From Cellulosimicrobium cellulans (GTDB lineage: Bacteria > Actinomycetota > Actinomycetes > Actinomycetales > Cellulomonadaceae): a stretch of DNA of 64,000 nucleotides. Positions 52,767 to 61,927 of this stretch are shown here, in pieces. The stretch's first letter is position 1, and each line of letters starts with the position of its first letter. Under the pieces are notes generated by a model that worked only from the letters and a program-made list of their open reading frames with translations, was not told the DNA's origin and ran no database searches. The DNA lies in NCBI RefSeq assembly GCF_016907755.1, contig NZ_JAFBCN010000001.1, positions 1,798,001-1,862,000 on the forward strand. Direction: 5' to 3'. Position numbers and translations under genes: made by a program.

Positions 52767-54404
52767 TCAGCCGCGCAGGCGTGCCATCCAGGCCTCGACG
52801 TCCTGCGCGCGGCGGGGGAGGGCGGCCGAGAGGTTCTCGTTGCCGTCCGCCGTCACGAGCACGTCGTCCTCGATGCGGACGCCGATCCCGCGATACTCCT
52901 CCGGGACCGTCAGGTCGTCCGCCTTGAAGTACAGGCCCGGCTCGATCGTGAAGACCATGCCCGGCTCCAGCACGCCGTCGAGGTAGAGCTCGCGGCGCGC
53001 CTGCGCGCAGTCGTGCACGTCCAGGCCGAGGTGGTGGCTCGTGCCGTGCACCATCCAGCGGCGGTGCTGCTGACCCTCGGGCGAGAGCGACTCCGCCGCG
53101 CTCACGGGGAGCAGCCCCCACTCCTCCAGGCGTGCCGCCACGACCTCCATCGCCGCGGCGTGGACGTCGCGGAAGCGCGCGCCCGGGACGGCGACCGCGA
53201 ACGCGGCGTCCGCCGCGTCGAGCACCGCCTGGTAGACGCGGCGCTGCACCTCGGTGTACTCGCCGTCGACGGGCAGCGTGCGCGTGACGTCCGCGGTGTA
53301 GAGCGAGTCGACCTCGACGCCCGCGTCGAGCAGCACGAGCTCGCCCGTGCGCACGACTCCGTCGTTGCGGATCCAGTGCAGCGTCGTGGCGTGCTCACCG
53401 GCCGCGGCGATCGTCTCGTAGCCGACCGTGTTGCCCTCGAGGCGCGCGTGCGCGTCGAACGTCGTCTCGATGACGCGCTCGCCGCGCCGGTGCTCGACGG
53501 CGCGCGCGAGGTTCCGCACGACCTCCTCGAAGCCCGCGATCGTCGCGGCGACGGCCTCGCGCATCTGCCCGACCTCGTGGGCGTCCTTGACGAGCCGCAG
53601 CTCGGAGACGGCCTCGACGAGCGCGGCGTCCGTGCGGCGGTACGCGGCCTCGGCGCGCGCGAGCCACTCGGCCTCGGTGAGCCGCTCGTCCTGGGCCGCC
53701 TCGACGTCGTCCAGCCCGGCCTCGGCGCGGATCGCCTCGACGAGCGCCTCGACGGCCTCGTCGGCGCCCGCGACGACGAGCAGGGCCACCCCGCCCGGGC
53801 CGACGTCCTTCGCGAGCGCGTCGCGCAGCTCGTCCACGTGGCGGGCCTCGACACCGGTGGCGGTCGTGACGTCGTCGAGCGACGGCCGCGCGCCCACCCA
53901 GAACTCGCCGTAGCGCGAGTCGGCGTAGAACTCCTCGGTGTCGCGCGCGGCGAGCGGGCGCACGTAGAGCACCGCGTGATGGTCGGAGCCGCCGTCGCCG
54001 GTGCCGGGCTCGACCGGGTGCAGGACGAGGACGGCGTCGGGCTCCTGGTCGGTGCCGTAGCCGGTCAGGTGCGCGAACGCCGAGTGGGGGCGGAACCGGT
54101 AGTCGGTGTCGTTCGAGCGCGTCTTCAGCGGACCGGCCGGCACCACGAGGCGCACGCCCGGGAACCGGGCGGACAGCGCGGCGCGGCGAGCGACGGTGAA
54201 GGGAGCGGCGGGCAGGGGCTCGACGTCGAGCTCCGCGCGCGGCGCCCAGCCGCTCGTGATGAAGGCCTTGAACGCGTCGGAGTCGGGGCGCTGGGAGCGG
54301 TTGCTCCCGCGCGCGGCCAGGTCCTGGCCGTCCCCGGCGTTCTCGGGGGCCTGGTCGGGCGTCTCGGACGTGGGCTCGGGCGTGACGGGGGTGGCGTCGG
54401 TCAT
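52767..54404 (-). CDS. pepP: Xaa-Pro aminopeptidase (aminopeptidase P)
   Basis: Cleaves N-terminal residues before proline (545 aa). A disordered acidic N-terminal head (about 1-45) is followed by the AMP_N domain (about 60-200; YRFRPHSAFAHLTGY), then the pita-bread M24 domain (about 290-540). Metal ligands are visible: Asp in LLDAGVEVDSLYTADVTRT (two), His in GTSHHLGLDVHD, Glu in TIEPGLYF and Glu in RIEDDVLV. Its ATG overlaps the stop of the alpha/beta hydrolase gene (ATGA), so the two form an operon. The frame continues far upstream in error because of codon bias. Confidence 0.94.
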   Translation of the reverse strand: MTDATPVTPEPTSETPDQAPENAGDGQDLAARGSNRSQRPDSDAFKAFITSGWAPRAELDVEPLPAAPFTVARRAALSARFPGVRLVVPAGPLKTRSNDTDYRFRPHSAFAHLTGYGTDQEPDAVLVLHPVEPGTGDGGSDHHAVLYVRPLAARDTEEFYADSRYGEFWVGARPSLDDVTTATGVEARHVDELRDALAKDVGPGGVALLVVAGADEAVEALVEAIRAEAGLDDVEAAQDERLTEAEWLARAEAAYRRTDAALVEAVSELRLVKDAHEVGQMREAVAATIAGFEEVVRNLARAVEHRRGERVIETTFDAHARLEGNTVGYETIAAAGEHATTLHWIRNDGVVRTGELVLLDAGVEVDSLYTADVTRTLPVDGEYTEVQRRVYQAVLDAADAAFAVAVPGARFRDVHAAAMEVVAARLEEWGLLPVSAAESLSPEGQQHRRWMVHGTSHHLGLDVHDCAQARRELYLDGVLEPGMVFTIEPGLYFKADDLTVPEEYRGIGVRIEDDVLVTADGNENLSAALPRRAQDVEAWMARLRG

Positions 54405-55285
54405 GCCCCCAGTCTCGCACCGCGCACGCGGCCGAAGTCCGCGAGCGCGCGCCCCAGCACGCGGTTGAAGGCCTCGGGGGCCTCGCTGTTGACGTCGTGA
54501 CCGGCGCGCGGCACGACGACGAGCGCGGCGTCCGCGGCGGCGGCGAGGTAGCGCTGCTCGTCGAGGCGCATGTGGTCGCGGGCGCCGTTGACGAGCCAGA
54601 CGGGCACGTCGACGTCGCGCACGTGGGCGAGCCACGAGCGGCCCGCGAGCTGGGTGAGGGCGTCGGTGACGACGTGCCAGCCGGGCGCGGCCGGGGCCCG
54701 CGTGCCCGCGTCGGCCGGGCCGGAGAGCGCGTACGACGACGCCGCACCGCCCGGGAGCGAGCGCCCGCCCCGGGCGATCGCGTCCCATGCGGCCGCGCTC
54801 GTGCGCGCCGCCCAGCGGGCTCCGCGCCCGACGGCGCCCCCGCCCGCCACCACGAGGCGCGCGACGTCGCGGTACAGCGCGACGGGCTTGCCCTTGGGGT
54901 CGGACGTGCACGCCGCGGCGACCACGCCCGCGAGGTTCGCCGGGCGGCGGGCCGCCCAGGCGAGCGACGTGTAGCCACCGAGCGAGAGCCCGACGAGGAC
55001 GACCCGGCGGTCCGGGCCGAAGGAGGCGGCGGCCTCGTCGATCACGTCGAAGGACCGGTCGAGCGTGAAGCGCTCGTGGGCGCGGGCGCCGTGGGCGGGC
55101 AGGTCGACCGCGACGGCGTCGTGGCCCAGCGACCGCACGTGCTCGACCTGGTGGTCCCAGATCGCGCCGGACGTGCGCATGCCGTGCACGAAGACGACGG
55201 CGGGCGGGCGCTCCGAGCCGTCGGCGGACGCGTCGGTGCGGTGGGCGGGCGGGGCGAGGGCGGGGGCGTGCGTCGAGGGGGTCAT
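54401..55285 (-). CDS. Alpha/beta-hydrolase
   Basis: A 294-residue hydrolase. The oxyanion segment VFVHGMRTSGAIWDHQ is near residue 30, the nucleophile elbow GLSLGGYTSLAWA near 98-110 (Ser100-ish), the acid Asp in NGARDHMRL near 245 and the His in RAGHDVNSE near 268. A hydrophilic head of about 25 residues precedes the core. No substrate can be told; the lid region (about 130-205) is Ala/Gly-rich. First gene of the operon with pepP. GGGAG lies close before the ATG. Confidence 0.82.
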   Translation of the reverse strand: MTPSTHAPALAPPAHRTDASADGSERPPAVVFVHGMRTSGAIWDHQVEHVRSLGHDAVAVDLPAHGARAHERFTLDRSFDVIDEAAASFGPDRRVVLVGLSLGGYTSLAWAARRPANLAGVVAAACTSDPKGKPVALYRDVARLVVAGGGAVGRGARWAARTSAAAWDAIARGGRSLPGGAASSYALSGPADAGTRAPAAPGWHVVTDALTQLAGRSWLAHVRDVDVPVWLVNGARDHMRLDEQRYLAAAADAALVVVPRAGHDVNSEAPEAFNRVLGRALADFGRVRGARLGA

Positions 55286-55403
55286 CGCTCCCGACTGTGG
55301 CACCCCAGCCTGGGACGGCCGTGGGGAGGGGTGGCGCCCCGTGTGCACATCGTGTGCGGGTCCCGTGCCGCCGACCGGGTGTCCCGTCACTATCCTGGGA
55401 CCC

Positions 55404-56243
55404 GTGCGCATCGACCTCCACACCCACTCGACCGCGTCGGACGGCACGGACGCGCCGGGAGAGGTCGTCGAGGCCGCGGCCGCGGCCGGGCTCGACGTCG
55501 TCGCGCTCACGGACCACGACACGACCGCCGGCTGGGCGCAGGCGACGGACGCCGCGCTGCGCCACGGCGTCGCGCTCGTGCGCGGCGCGGAGATCTCGGC
55601 CCGCTCGGGCGGCATCAGCGTGCACCTGCTCTCCTACCTGCACGACCCGGCGCACGCGGCGCTCCTCGCAGAGCTCGACCGCACGCGCGACGCGCGCACG
55701 AGCCGGGCCCGGCGGATGGTCGACCTGATCGCCGAGGACTATCCGATCACGTGGGATGATGTGCTCGCGCAGACCGTCGAGGGCACGACGATCGGGCGGC
55801 CGCACATCGCGGACGCGCTCGTCGCCGCAGGGCTCTCGCCCGACCGCTCGGCGGCGTTCGCGACGATCCTCGCCACCGACACCCCGTACTACGTGCCCCA
55901 CTACGCGCCCGACGCCGTCGCGGCGGTGCGGGGTGTCCGTGCCGCGGGGGGCGTGCCCGTCCTCGCCCACCCGGGCGCGGACGGCCGAGGGCGCGTCGTG
56001 TCCGACGCGGTGATCGAGGAGATGGCCGCGGCGGGGCTCGCGGGGCTCGAGGTGTTCCACCGCGACCACGACGAGCGTCAGCGCGTACGGCTCGAGGACC
56101 TGGCCCGCACCCTGGGCCTGTTCGTCACCGGGTCGAGCGACTACCACGGGGCCGGCAAACCGAACCGGCTCGGGGAGAACACGACAGCACCGACCGTGCT
56201 GGAGCAGATCGAGGAGCTGGGACAGTTGGACGTGATCCGATGA
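55404..56243 (+). CDS. PHP-domain phosphoesterase
   Basis: A 279-residue PHP-fold metallophosphoesterase. All four PHP motifs are visible: DLHTHSTASDGT at the N terminus, ALTDHDTT near 34-41, GAEIS near 66, HLLSYLH, VLAHPGA near 187, and GSSDYHG near 250. Related enzymes hydrolyse 3',5'-nucleoside bisphosphates or trinucleotide ends (RNase AM type). TATCCT followed by seven bases precedes GTG, a leaderless pattern. Seven bases separate it from marC, so the two are likely co-transcribed. Confidence 0.88.
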   Translation: MRIDLHTHSTASDGTDAPGEVVEAAAAAGLDVVALTDHDTTAGWAQATDAALRHGVALVRGAEISARSGGISVHLLSYLHDPAHAALLAELDRTRDARTSRARRMVDLIAEDYPITWDDVLAQTVEGTTIGRPHIADALVAAGLSPDRSAAFATILATDTPYYVPHYAPDAVAAVRGVRAAGGVPVLAHPGADGRGRVVSDAVIEEMAAAGLAGLEVFHRDHDERQRVRLEDLARTLGLFVTGSSDYHGAGKPNRLGENTTAPTVLEQIEELGQLDVIR

Positions 56244-56250
56244 TCGGACG

Positions 56251-56883
56251 ATGAACGAGCTCTTCGACGTCCGGCTCTTCACGGAGGTCTTCGTCACCCT
56301 GTTCGTCATCATGGACCCGCCCGGCACCGTGCCGGTGTTCCTGGGCCTGACGAGCGCGATGGGTGCCAAGCAGCGCAACCAGGCGGCACGCACCGCGATC
56401 CTCGTCGCCTTCGGCGTGATCGTGGCGTTCGCGGCGTTCGGCCAGCAGATCCTCAGCTACATGCACATCTCGCTGCCCGCGCTCCAGACCGCGGGCGGCC
56501 TGCTGCTGCTCCTCGTCGCGATGGAGCTGCTCACGGGCAAGATGGAGGAGCCGCAGCCGTCGGGCAACAAGGGCGTCAACGTCGCGCTGGTGCCCCTCGG
56601 CACGCCGCTCCTCGCCGGCCCCGGCGCGATCGTCGCGACCATGGTCTTCGTCCAGCGCGCGGGGGAGCGCGGGGGTGGCGTCGCGGAGTGGGTCGCGATC
56701 GTCGCGGGCGTCGTCGCGGTGCACGTGTGCCTCTGGCTCTCCATGCGCTTCGCGAACGTCATCAACCGCGTGCTCGGCGACTCCGGGACGATCCTCGTGA
56801 CGCGCATCGCCGGTCTGCTGCTCGCCGCCATCGCGGTCCAGCTCGTGGCCGACGCCGTCACGCAGTTCGTCCAGGCCGCCTAG
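56251..56883 (+). CDS. marC: MarC-family integral membrane protein
   Basis: A 210-residue protein with six membrane helices and the family marks FVIMDPPGTVPVFLGLT near residues 17-33, the hydrophobic AGGLLLLLVAMELL, and PLGTPLLAGPGAIVATMVF near 108-126. MarC proteins were named for a multiple-antibiotic-resistance locus but their function is unproven. It follows the PHP gene by seven bases. Its stop shares the tetranucleotide CTAG with the stop of the convergent GNAT gene. Confidence 0.9.
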   Translation: MNELFDVRLFTEVFVTLFVIMDPPGTVPVFLGLTSAMGAKQRNQAARTAILVAFGVIVAFAAFGQQILSYMHISLPALQTAGGLLLLLVAMELLTGKMEEPQPSGNKGVNVALVPLGTPLLAGPGAIVATMVFVQRAGERGGGVAEWVAIVAGVVAVHVCLWLSMRFANVINRVLGDSGTILVTRIAGLLLAAIAVQLVADAVTQFVQAA

Positions 56884-57623
56884 CTCCCGGCCGCCGGAGC
56901 GTCGGGCGTCACGACCTCCCACCGGCCGAAGAGGGTCAGCCCTGCCGCCGCCGCGAGCGCGACGGACGCCGTGTTGTCCGGCTGGCACCGGTACTGGGGC
57001 TCGTGCCCGGCGTGGAGCGCGTGCCGGGCGAGGGCGCGCACGACGGCCCTGCCGTGCCCCCGACCCCGCGCGTCGGGCAGCGTGAGGACGCCGACGTCCG
57101 CGAGGGCGGAGCCACCCCAGGGGTAGGCGCTCGCGGCGGCGACGAGACGGCCGTCGTCGACGGCGCCGAAGACGGCCCAGTGGTCGAGCTCCACGTACGC
57201 GTCGTCGAGGTCCTGCTCCGGGGCCGCGGACTCGAAGTCGGCGAACAGCGCGGCGTCCTCGGTGGTGAGACGACGCACTCCCGGCGCACCCGCCTCGCCG
57301 AGCAGTGCCGCGCGCGCTCCGTCGTCGAGGTGGTGGACGAGATCGGGGTCGTGCAGCACGAGGTCCGCGCGGACGAGCGCGGCGCGCAGGTCGTCCTCGG
57401 AGAGCCCCCTGGCGGCCAGGTCGACGAGCCCGAGGGCGTCGGCGACGTCCGGGGTCACGGCGACGGACGTGCGCCCGTCGGCGGCGGTCCGCAGCACGGT
57501 GACGCGCTCGCTCGCGTCGAGGTCCGCGTTCGTCACCAACGTCAGGCGCTCGTCCCGGAAGAGGACGTCGCCGCCGACGCGGCGCTCCCAGTGGGCTGCC
57601 ACGACGGGCGAGAACGAGGGCAC
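56880..57623 (-). CDS. GNAT-family acetyltransferase
   Basis: A 247-residue protein. The C-terminal half is a GNAT domain: VFGAVDDGRLVAAASAYPWGGSALADVGVLTLPDARGRGHGRAVVRALARHAL with the acetyl-CoA loop RGRGHGRA, then PQYRCQPDNTASVALAAAAGLTLFG. The N-terminal half (about 1-120) is a separate helical part seen in GNAT proteins of this actinobacterial type. AGGAGA lies six bases before the GTG. Substrate unknown. Convergent with marC, four bases overlapping. Confidence 0.8.
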   Translation of the reverse strand: MPSFSPVVAAHWERRVGGDVLFRDERLTLVTNADLDASERVTVLRTAADGRTSVAVTPDVADALGLVDLAARGLSEDDLRAALVRADLVLHDPDLVHHLDDGARAALLGEAGAPGVRRLTTEDAALFADFESAAPEQDLDDAYVELDHWAVFGAVDDGRLVAAASAYPWGGSALADVGVLTLPDARGRGHGRAVVRALARHALHAGHEPQYRCQPDNTASVALAAAAGLTLFGRWEVVTPDAPAAGS

Positions 57624-57859
57624 GGTGTCTCCTGAGGGTGGGCGGGTCGCGGGGCGCCCGGACGGGCGGTGCCGGTCGGCACGCTAGCGCCCCCGGGACC
57701 CGGGTGCAGCGTCTTTTCCCGCGCGCACCCTGCCCCGGCGCTCGGGCCGGACGCGGCACCGGAGCCGTGCGGAGCCCCTCGCGGACGCGCCCGGGCAGCG
57801 CTAGGGTCGGGCCGACGCGGACGACGGCCGTCCGCGCGACGAGTTCGGCAGGGGTCCTC

Positions 57860-59644
57860 ATGAACGCAGCCCGACGCTCGGCACGACGCGCGCTCGGCGC
57901 GCTCACCGTGGCCGCGGTGGGCGGCGTCGCCGTCCTCGCCGGCTGCACCTCCCCGTCCGCCACGACGGCCACCGTCCAGGACCTCGGGCTCGTCCCCCTC
58001 CCGGCGTCGGTCGAGGTCTCGGGCGCCGCGCCCTACGTGCTCGACGACGAGACCCGGGTCGTCGTCGACGCGGCGGCGGGCAGCGCCGTCGGGCAGGAGG
58101 GCGCGGTCCACGTGGGCGAGCTGCTCGCCGCGGAGCTGCGCACGCCCACGGCGCTCGACCTCCCGGTCGAGACAGGCCCCGAGGCCGACGGCGGCGCGGT
58201 GGTCCTGCGGCTGGAGCCCGGCGGCGAGTCGTGGGACCCCGACGGCCTGCTCGACGACCCCGCCGCCGAGGCGTACACGCTGGAGGCCGGGGAGGACGGC
58301 GTCGTGCTCGCCAGCGCGACGCCCGCCGGCCTGTACCGCGGCACGCGCACCCTGCTCCAGCTCCTCCCGCCCGAGGTCGAGACGCCGGCGCGCGTCGACG
58401 ACGTCGCGTGGGAGGTGCCGGCGGTCACGATCACCGACGAGCCCCGGTACGCCTACCGCGGCGCGATGCTCGACGTCGCGCGGCGCTTCGCCCCCGTCGA
58501 GGACGTCCAGCGGTTCGTCGACCACCTCGCGGACTACCGGCTCAACGTGCTGCACCTGCACCTGTCCGACGACCAGGGCTGGCGGCTCACGGTCGACGGC
58601 CTGCCGGAGCTCGCCGAGGTGGGCGGCCGGACGCAGGAGGGCTGGCCGCCGGGGACCGGCGGTCCGTGGTTCTACACGCCCGAGGAGTACGCGCAGATCG
58701 TCGAGTACGCGGCCGAGCGCTACGTGACCGTCGTGCCCGAGATCGACGGGCCGGGGCACACGCTCGCGGCGCAGTCCGTCCTCGGGTCGCTGCGGTGCGA
58801 CGGGACGCCCGGCGAGCCGTACTGGGGCCCGGAGGTGAACAACCCCATGATCTGCTCGAGCGACGAGAACATGCCGGCGGTCCAGGAGTACCTCGACACC
58901 GTCCTCGCCGCCGTCGTCGCGCAGAACCCCGGTCCGTACGTGCACCTGGGCGGGGACGAGGCCCCCAGCCCCGCGGAGGGCTGGTACGAGAACTACACCG
59001 CGGCGGCGAACCAGATCGTCGCGGGGCACGGGCGCACGGTCGTGGGCTGGCACCAGTGGGCGCAGGGCACGACCCTGCCCGAGGGCAGCCTGATCCAGTA
59101 CTGGGGCGTGGGCGAGCGCAACCGGGGCCTCATCGGGACCGCGCGGGAGACCGCGGACGTCCAGGAGGTGCGCGCGGCGCTCGCCGCGGGCGCCGACCTG
59201 ATCATGTCGCCCGCGGACCGCACGTACCTCGACATGAAGTACGACGACCTCACCCCGTACGGGCTCGAGTGGGCCGCGCGGATCGACCTCGAGCGCGCGT
59301 ACTCGTGGGACCCCGAGACCGAGCTGACGTCGACCCTCGACCCGGAGCGGAAGGTCGACGTCGCGGGCCGCGTCGCCGGGGTCGAGGCGCCCCTGTGGTC
59401 GGACCGCTCGTACCCGGACAGCCTCACCCACCTGCCGACGAGCACCGACGAGTTCGTCGACGTCGACGTCTACGTGGACCACATGACCTTCCCCCGCCTG
59501 CCCGCGCTCGCCGAGGTGGCCTGGACCGCCCAGGCCGACCGCGACGTCGAGGACTTCGAGGCGCGCATCGTGCGGCAGGCCCCCCGCTGGGACGCCGCCG
59601 GCATCGGCTGGAACCGCGTGCACGACGTGCGCTGGGAGGGCTGA
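57860..59644 (+). CDS. GH20 beta-N-acetylhexosaminidase lipoprotein
   Basis: A 594-residue exported lipoprotein: Arg-rich n-region, hydrophobic core, lipobox LAGC with Cys29. A GH20b N-terminal domain (about 40-165; LVPLPASVEV) precedes the GH20 TIM barrel (about 170-560): YAYRGAMLDVARRF, VLHLHLSDDQGWRL, VPEIDGPGHTLAA, the catalytic pair Asp366-Glu367 in HLGGDEAPS, GWHQWAQG, and the C-terminal WTAQADRDVEDF. It removes terminal GlcNAc/GalNAc from chito-oligomers or glycans on the cell surface, and the convergent neighbour is a chitinase. AGGGG lies six bases before ATG. Confidence 0.95.
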   Translation: MNAARRSARRALGALTVAAVGGVAVLAGCTSPSATTATVQDLGLVPLPASVEVSGAAPYVLDDETRVVVDAAAGSAVGQEGAVHVGELLAAELRTPTALDLPVETGPEADGGAVVLRLEPGGESWDPDGLLDDPAAEAYTLEAGEDGVVLASATPAGLYRGTRTLLQLLPPEVETPARVDDVAWEVPAVTITDEPRYAYRGAMLDVARRFAPVEDVQRFVDHLADYRLNVLHLHLSDDQGWRLTVDGLPELAEVGGRTQEGWPPGTGGPWFYTPEEYAQIVEYAAERYVTVVPEIDGPGHTLAAQSVLGSLRCDGTPGEPYWGPEVNNPMICSSDENMPAVQEYLDTVLAAVVAQNPGPYVHLGGDEAPSPAEGWYENYTAAANQIVAGHGRTVVGWHQWAQGTTLPEGSLIQYWGVGERNRGLIGTARETADVQEVRAALAAGADLIMSPADRTYLDMKYDDLTPYGLEWAARIDLERAYSWDPETELTSTLDPERKVDVAGRVAGVEAPLWSDRSYPDSLTHLPTSTDEFVDVDVYVDHMTFPRLPALAEVAWTAQADRDVEDFEARIVRQAPRWDAAGIGWNRVHDVRWEG

Positions 59645-59649
59645 GACGA

Positions 59650-59686
59650 CGGCCGGCGTCCGGGGTCGCGCCCCGGACGCCGGCCG
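59650..59686. terminator. Bidirectional hairpin between GH20 and GH18 genes
   Basis: CGGCCGGCGTCCGGGG and its exact 16-base complement CCCCGGACGCCGGCCG surround the loop TCGCG. Confidence 0.9.
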
Positions 59687-59705
59687 GGTCAGGACCGGCC
59701 GGTCG

Positions 59706-61787
59706 TCAGGGCCAGTAGGAGTCGAAGTTCCGGGAGAACTCCCAGCCGTTGTAGCGGTCCCAGTTGATCGACCAGGTCATGAGGCCGCGCAGCCCGGGCC
59801 ATCGTCCGTGGGTCTGGTACGACCCGCAGCCCGTGCCCTTCGTGAGGCAGTCCAGAGCCTGGTTGACCTGGGCGGGCGCGGTGTGGCCGTTGCCCGCCTG
59901 CGTGCTCGCCGGCAGACCGATCGCGACCTGGTCGGGGCGGAGCGCCGGGAACATCTTCGTCGTGTCCCGCGCGACGGGGAAGCCGGTGAGCAGCATGTCG
60001 GTCATCGCGATGTGGAAGTCCGCGCCGCCCATGGTGTGGTACTGGTCGTCGAGGCCCATGATCGGGCCCGAGTTGTAGTCCTGGACGTGGAGCAGCGTCA
60101 GGTCGTCGCGCAGCGCGTAGATCACCGGCAGGTAGGCGCCGCACCGCGGGTCCTGACCGCCCCACGGCCCGGAGCCGTAGAACTGGTAGCCGTTCTGGAC
60201 GAAGAAGGTCTCCGGCGCCATCGTCAGCACGAAGTCGTCGCCGTAGCGGGCCGTCAGCGTCTTGAGCGCGGAGATGAGGTTCACGATCACCGGCGTGGTC
60301 GGGTTCCGGAAGTCCGTGTCGCCCGTGTTCAGCGACAGCGAGTGCCCTTCGAAGTCGATGTCGACCCCGTCCAGCCCGTAGGTGTCGATGATCGAGCTCA
60401 CCGACGCGACGAACGCGTCGCGCGCGGCGGTCGTCGTGAGCTGCACCTGGCCGTTCTGCCCGCCGATCGACAGGAGCACCTTCTTGCCCGCCGCGCGCTT
60501 GGCGGCGACGGCGGCCTTGAACTCGGCGACCGACTCGACGTTCGGGCACTCGGTCTGCGGGCACAGGCTGAAGCGGATGTCCCCGGACGTGACGGTCGTC
60601 GGCTCGCCGAACGCGAGGTTGATGACGTCCCACGAGTCCGGGACGTCCGCCATGCGGGTGTGGCCCGAGCCGTTGGCGAACGAGGCGTGCAGGTAGCCGA
60701 TGAGCGCGTGCGGCGGGAGACCGCCGCCGGTGCCGCCGCCGTCGGTCGTCGTGGCGGTGACGGCGGTGGAGCGGGCGGACTCGCCGGCGCTGTTGGTGGC
60801 GGTGACCTGGAAGGAGTAGGCGGTGGAGGCGGCGAGCCCGGTGACGGTCGTGGACGGGGTCGTGGTGGTGGCGACCCTGGTCCCGTCGCGGTAGACGGCG
60901 TACCCGGTGGCGTTGGTCACCGCGCCCCAGGTGAGGGGGACGCTGCTGGCGGTGGGCGTGCCGGCGGCGAGGCCGGTGGGGGTGGCGGGCGGCTGCGTCG
61001 TGCCGCCGGTCGTGGTGGCGGTGACGGCGGTGGAGCGGGCGGACTCGCCGGCGCTGTTGGTGGCGGTGACCTGGAAGGAGTAGGCGGTGGCGGCGGCGAG
61101 CCCGGTGACGGTCGTGGACGGGGTCGTGGTGGTCGCGACCTTCGTGCCGTCGCGGTAGACGGCGTAGCCGGTCGCCCCGGCCACGGCCCCCCAGGTGAGG
61201 GGGACGCTGCTGGCGGTGGGGGTGCCGGCCGTGAGGCCGGTGGGGGTGGCGGGTGGCTGCGTCGTGCCGCCGCCCGGGCCCACGAGGCTCACGTCGTCGA
61301 CGACGTAGGCCGGCTGGCCGTACCAGCCGTGCAGGAACACCGTCGCCGTCGTGGCCGTCGCCGACGTGGTGAACGTGACGCTGAGGCGCTGCCAGGTCGA
61401 GGCCGACGGCGTCCACGTGGAGACGTCCTGCGCGGTCGCGCCGCTTGCCCCGAGGTACACGTACGCGCCCTGGACCCACGCGCTGAGCGTGTACGTCGAC
61501 GACGGCCGTACCGCCACGGACTGCGAGCAGCGCGCGTTGTCGGCCCCCGCGGGCGTGGCCCGCAGGGCCCCGCTGCCGGTGCGGACCGGGCTCGCGGTCG
61601 CCTGGCCCGTCGAGCCGGAGCAGGTCCACCCCGACAGCCCCGACTCGAACCCGCCGTTGACGGCGAGCTCGGTGTCCGCGGCGGTGGCGGTGGTGGTCCC
61701 GGAGAGCAGCGTCCCGACGAGCGTCGCCGAGGCGACGAGCGCGAGCAGCCTGCTCAGCCGTCGGCGTCGTGGGGTGGTGGGGGACAT
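59706..61787 (-). CDS. Secreted GH18 chitinase with CBM-like and two FN3 domains
   Basis: A 693-residue exported enzyme. Signal peptide (1 to about 37, ending TATAA); a jelly-roll carbohydrate-binding module of CBM4/9/16 type (about 38-170; ELAVNGGFESGLSGW at its start, VDDVSLV at its end); two FN3 domains (about 178-262 and 265-350) nearly identical in sequence; then GH18 (about 362-693) with the SIGGQNG motif and the catalytic DGVDIDFEG (acid Glu), MAPETFF and MTWSINWD. It degrades chitin outside the cell. I placed the start at the ATG before SPTTPRRRR; an in-frame ATG seven codons earlier is possible. Divergent from a GntR gene. Confidence 0.93.
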   Translation of the reverse strand: MSPTTPRRRRLSRLLALVASATLVGTLLSGTTTATAADTELAVNGGFESGLSGWTCSGSTGQATASPVRTGSGALRATPAGADNARCSQSVAVRPSSTYTLSAWVQGAYVYLGASGATAQDVSTWTPSASTWQRLSVTFTTSATATTATVFLHGWYGQPAYVVDDVSLVGPGGGTTQPPATPTGLTAGTPTASSVPLTWGAVAGATGYAVYRDGTKVATTTTPSTTVTGLAAATAYSFQVTATNSAGESARSTAVTATTTGGTTQPPATPTGLAAGTPTASSVPLTWGAVTNATGYAVYRDGTRVATTTTPSTTVTGLAASTAYSFQVTATNSAGESARSTAVTATTTDGGGTGGGLPPHALIGYLHASFANGSGHTRMADVPDSWDVINLAFGEPTTVTSGDIRFSLCPQTECPNVESVAEFKAAVAAKRAAGKKVLLSIGGQNGQVQLTTTAARDAFVASVSSIIDTYGLDGVDIDFEGHSLSLNTGDTDFRNPTTPVIVNLISALKTLTARYGDDFVLTMAPETFFVQNGYQFYGSGPWGGQDPRCGAYLPVIYALRDDLTLLHVQDYNSGPIMGLDDQYHTMGGADFHIAMTDMLLTGFPVARDTTKMFPALRPDQVAIGLPASTQAGNGHTAPAQVNQALDCLTKGTGCGSYQTHGRWPGLRGLMTWSINWDRYNGWEFSRNFDSYWP
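60750..61265 (-). repeat. Duplicated FN3-domain coding repeat within the chitinase gene
   Basis: Two tandem ~255-base units encode FN3 domains beginning TTQPPATPTGL and ending TAVTATTT. They differ at only about six of 88 residues and have long runs of identical bases, indicating recent duplication or gene conversion. Confidence 0.85.
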
Positions 61788-61826
61788 GGTGGGTCTCGCT
61801 TTCGTCATCGAGGAGCGGTCCCGCGC

Positions 61827-61880
61827 AAGGTCCTCCCGGCGGCGCGTGCTGGTCAATCCCCGTACGAGAGACCCCGTACG
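61827..61880 (-). promoter_or_regulatory. Chitinase promoter with paired CCCCGTACG repeats
   Basis: On the minus strand a -35 TTGACC (61851-61856) is 18 bases from a -10-like GACCTT (61827-61832). Directly upstream, CCCCGTACG occurs twice in direct orientation (61858-61866, 61872-61880), 14 bases apart, each with the palindrome CGTACG. This is a candidate binding site for the divergent GntR-type regulator, by position only. Confidence 0.5.
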
Positions 61881-61927
61881 GCCTCCTCTCGTCGCCGAGG
61901 CCAAACAGGGGATGTTAGGTTCTTTCG

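Noticed and set aside
52767-56393. An open frame joining pepP with 660 extra upstream codons
   Set aside because: The extra part is antisense to the PHP and hydrolase genes and has no similarity to a protein family; the ATG at 54404 is supported by the ATGA overlap.
60745-61265. The FN3 repeats as a mobile element or CRISPR-like array
   Set aside because: They are in-frame protein-domain repeats of about 255 bases without spacers or flanking target-site duplications.
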